From Mariprofundaceae bacterium (GTDB lineage Bacteria > Pseudomonadota > Zetaproteobacteria > Mariprofundales > Mariprofundaceae): DNA of 7,655 bases. Below the pieces are notes generated by a model. That model saw only the letters and a program-made list of their open reading frames with translations. It was not told the origin of the DNA and did no database searches. Both the position numbers and the translations under genes were made by a program. Location of the stretch: positions 1-7,655 of the forward strand of contig JAUZQP010000184.1 of NCBI GenBank assembly GCA_030950965.1, read 5' to 3'. The first letter of the stretch is position 1. Each line of letters begins with the position of its first letter. Below, piece after piece: positions 7,620 through 7,655 of the stretch.

Positions 7620-7655
7620 AATGTCAAATCAAAGATGTACGCAGTTTCGTATCGC

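Overview
The window comes from a Gram-negative bacterium, most likely a gammaproteobacterium or a close relative such as a zetaproteobacterium. The evidence is a canonical EttA protein, an AMIN-domain periplasmic amidase, a transmembrane chemoreceptor and a CheA-REC hybrid kinase. Assignment to a lower taxon is not possible from what is visible. All four protein genes lie on the minus strand, so transcription runs from high to low coordinates.

Layout in transcription order: (1) 7607-6138, a two-TM methyl-accepting chemotaxis protein with no recognisable HAMP domain and a divergent hairpin tip. (2) 6137-5751, a 387-bp intergenic region holding a roughly 165-bp fold-back element (5906-6070) that looks like a MITE, followed by a cheA leader with its own stem-loop. 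(3) 5750-2238, a very large CheA-type kinase (1170 aa): Hpt, acidic tether, 14 copies of a 12-residue Ala/Gln-rich repeat, P3-P4-P5 core and a C-terminal receiver. (4) 2185-509, ettA, encoding the ABC-F translation factor, 52 bp after cheA. A small perfect hairpin sits in that gap. (5) 552 to beyond position 1, the N-terminal 184 residues of an AMIN-domain N-acetylmuramoyl-L-alanine amidase. Its start overlaps the end of ettA, and it is cut by the window edge exactly at the first zinc-ligand histidine.

The receptor and kinase very probably form one signalling unit: the receptor reports to CheA, and CheA's Hpt phosphate passes to its own receiver and/or to separate CheY-like proteins not seen here. 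The Hpt...CheA core...REC order resembles the ChpA/PilL kinases of type IV pilus chemosensory systems, but no pilus gene is visible. EttA and the amidase are housekeeping functions that share the strand and perhaps the transcript.

The least ordinary parts are the CheA linker (in-frame 36-bp tandem repeats with a higher-order 108-bp pattern and a nearly homogeneous four-unit block), the fold-back element between receptor and kinase, and the altered receptor tip. I saw no RNA genes, CRISPR array, complete insertion sequence or prophage gene.
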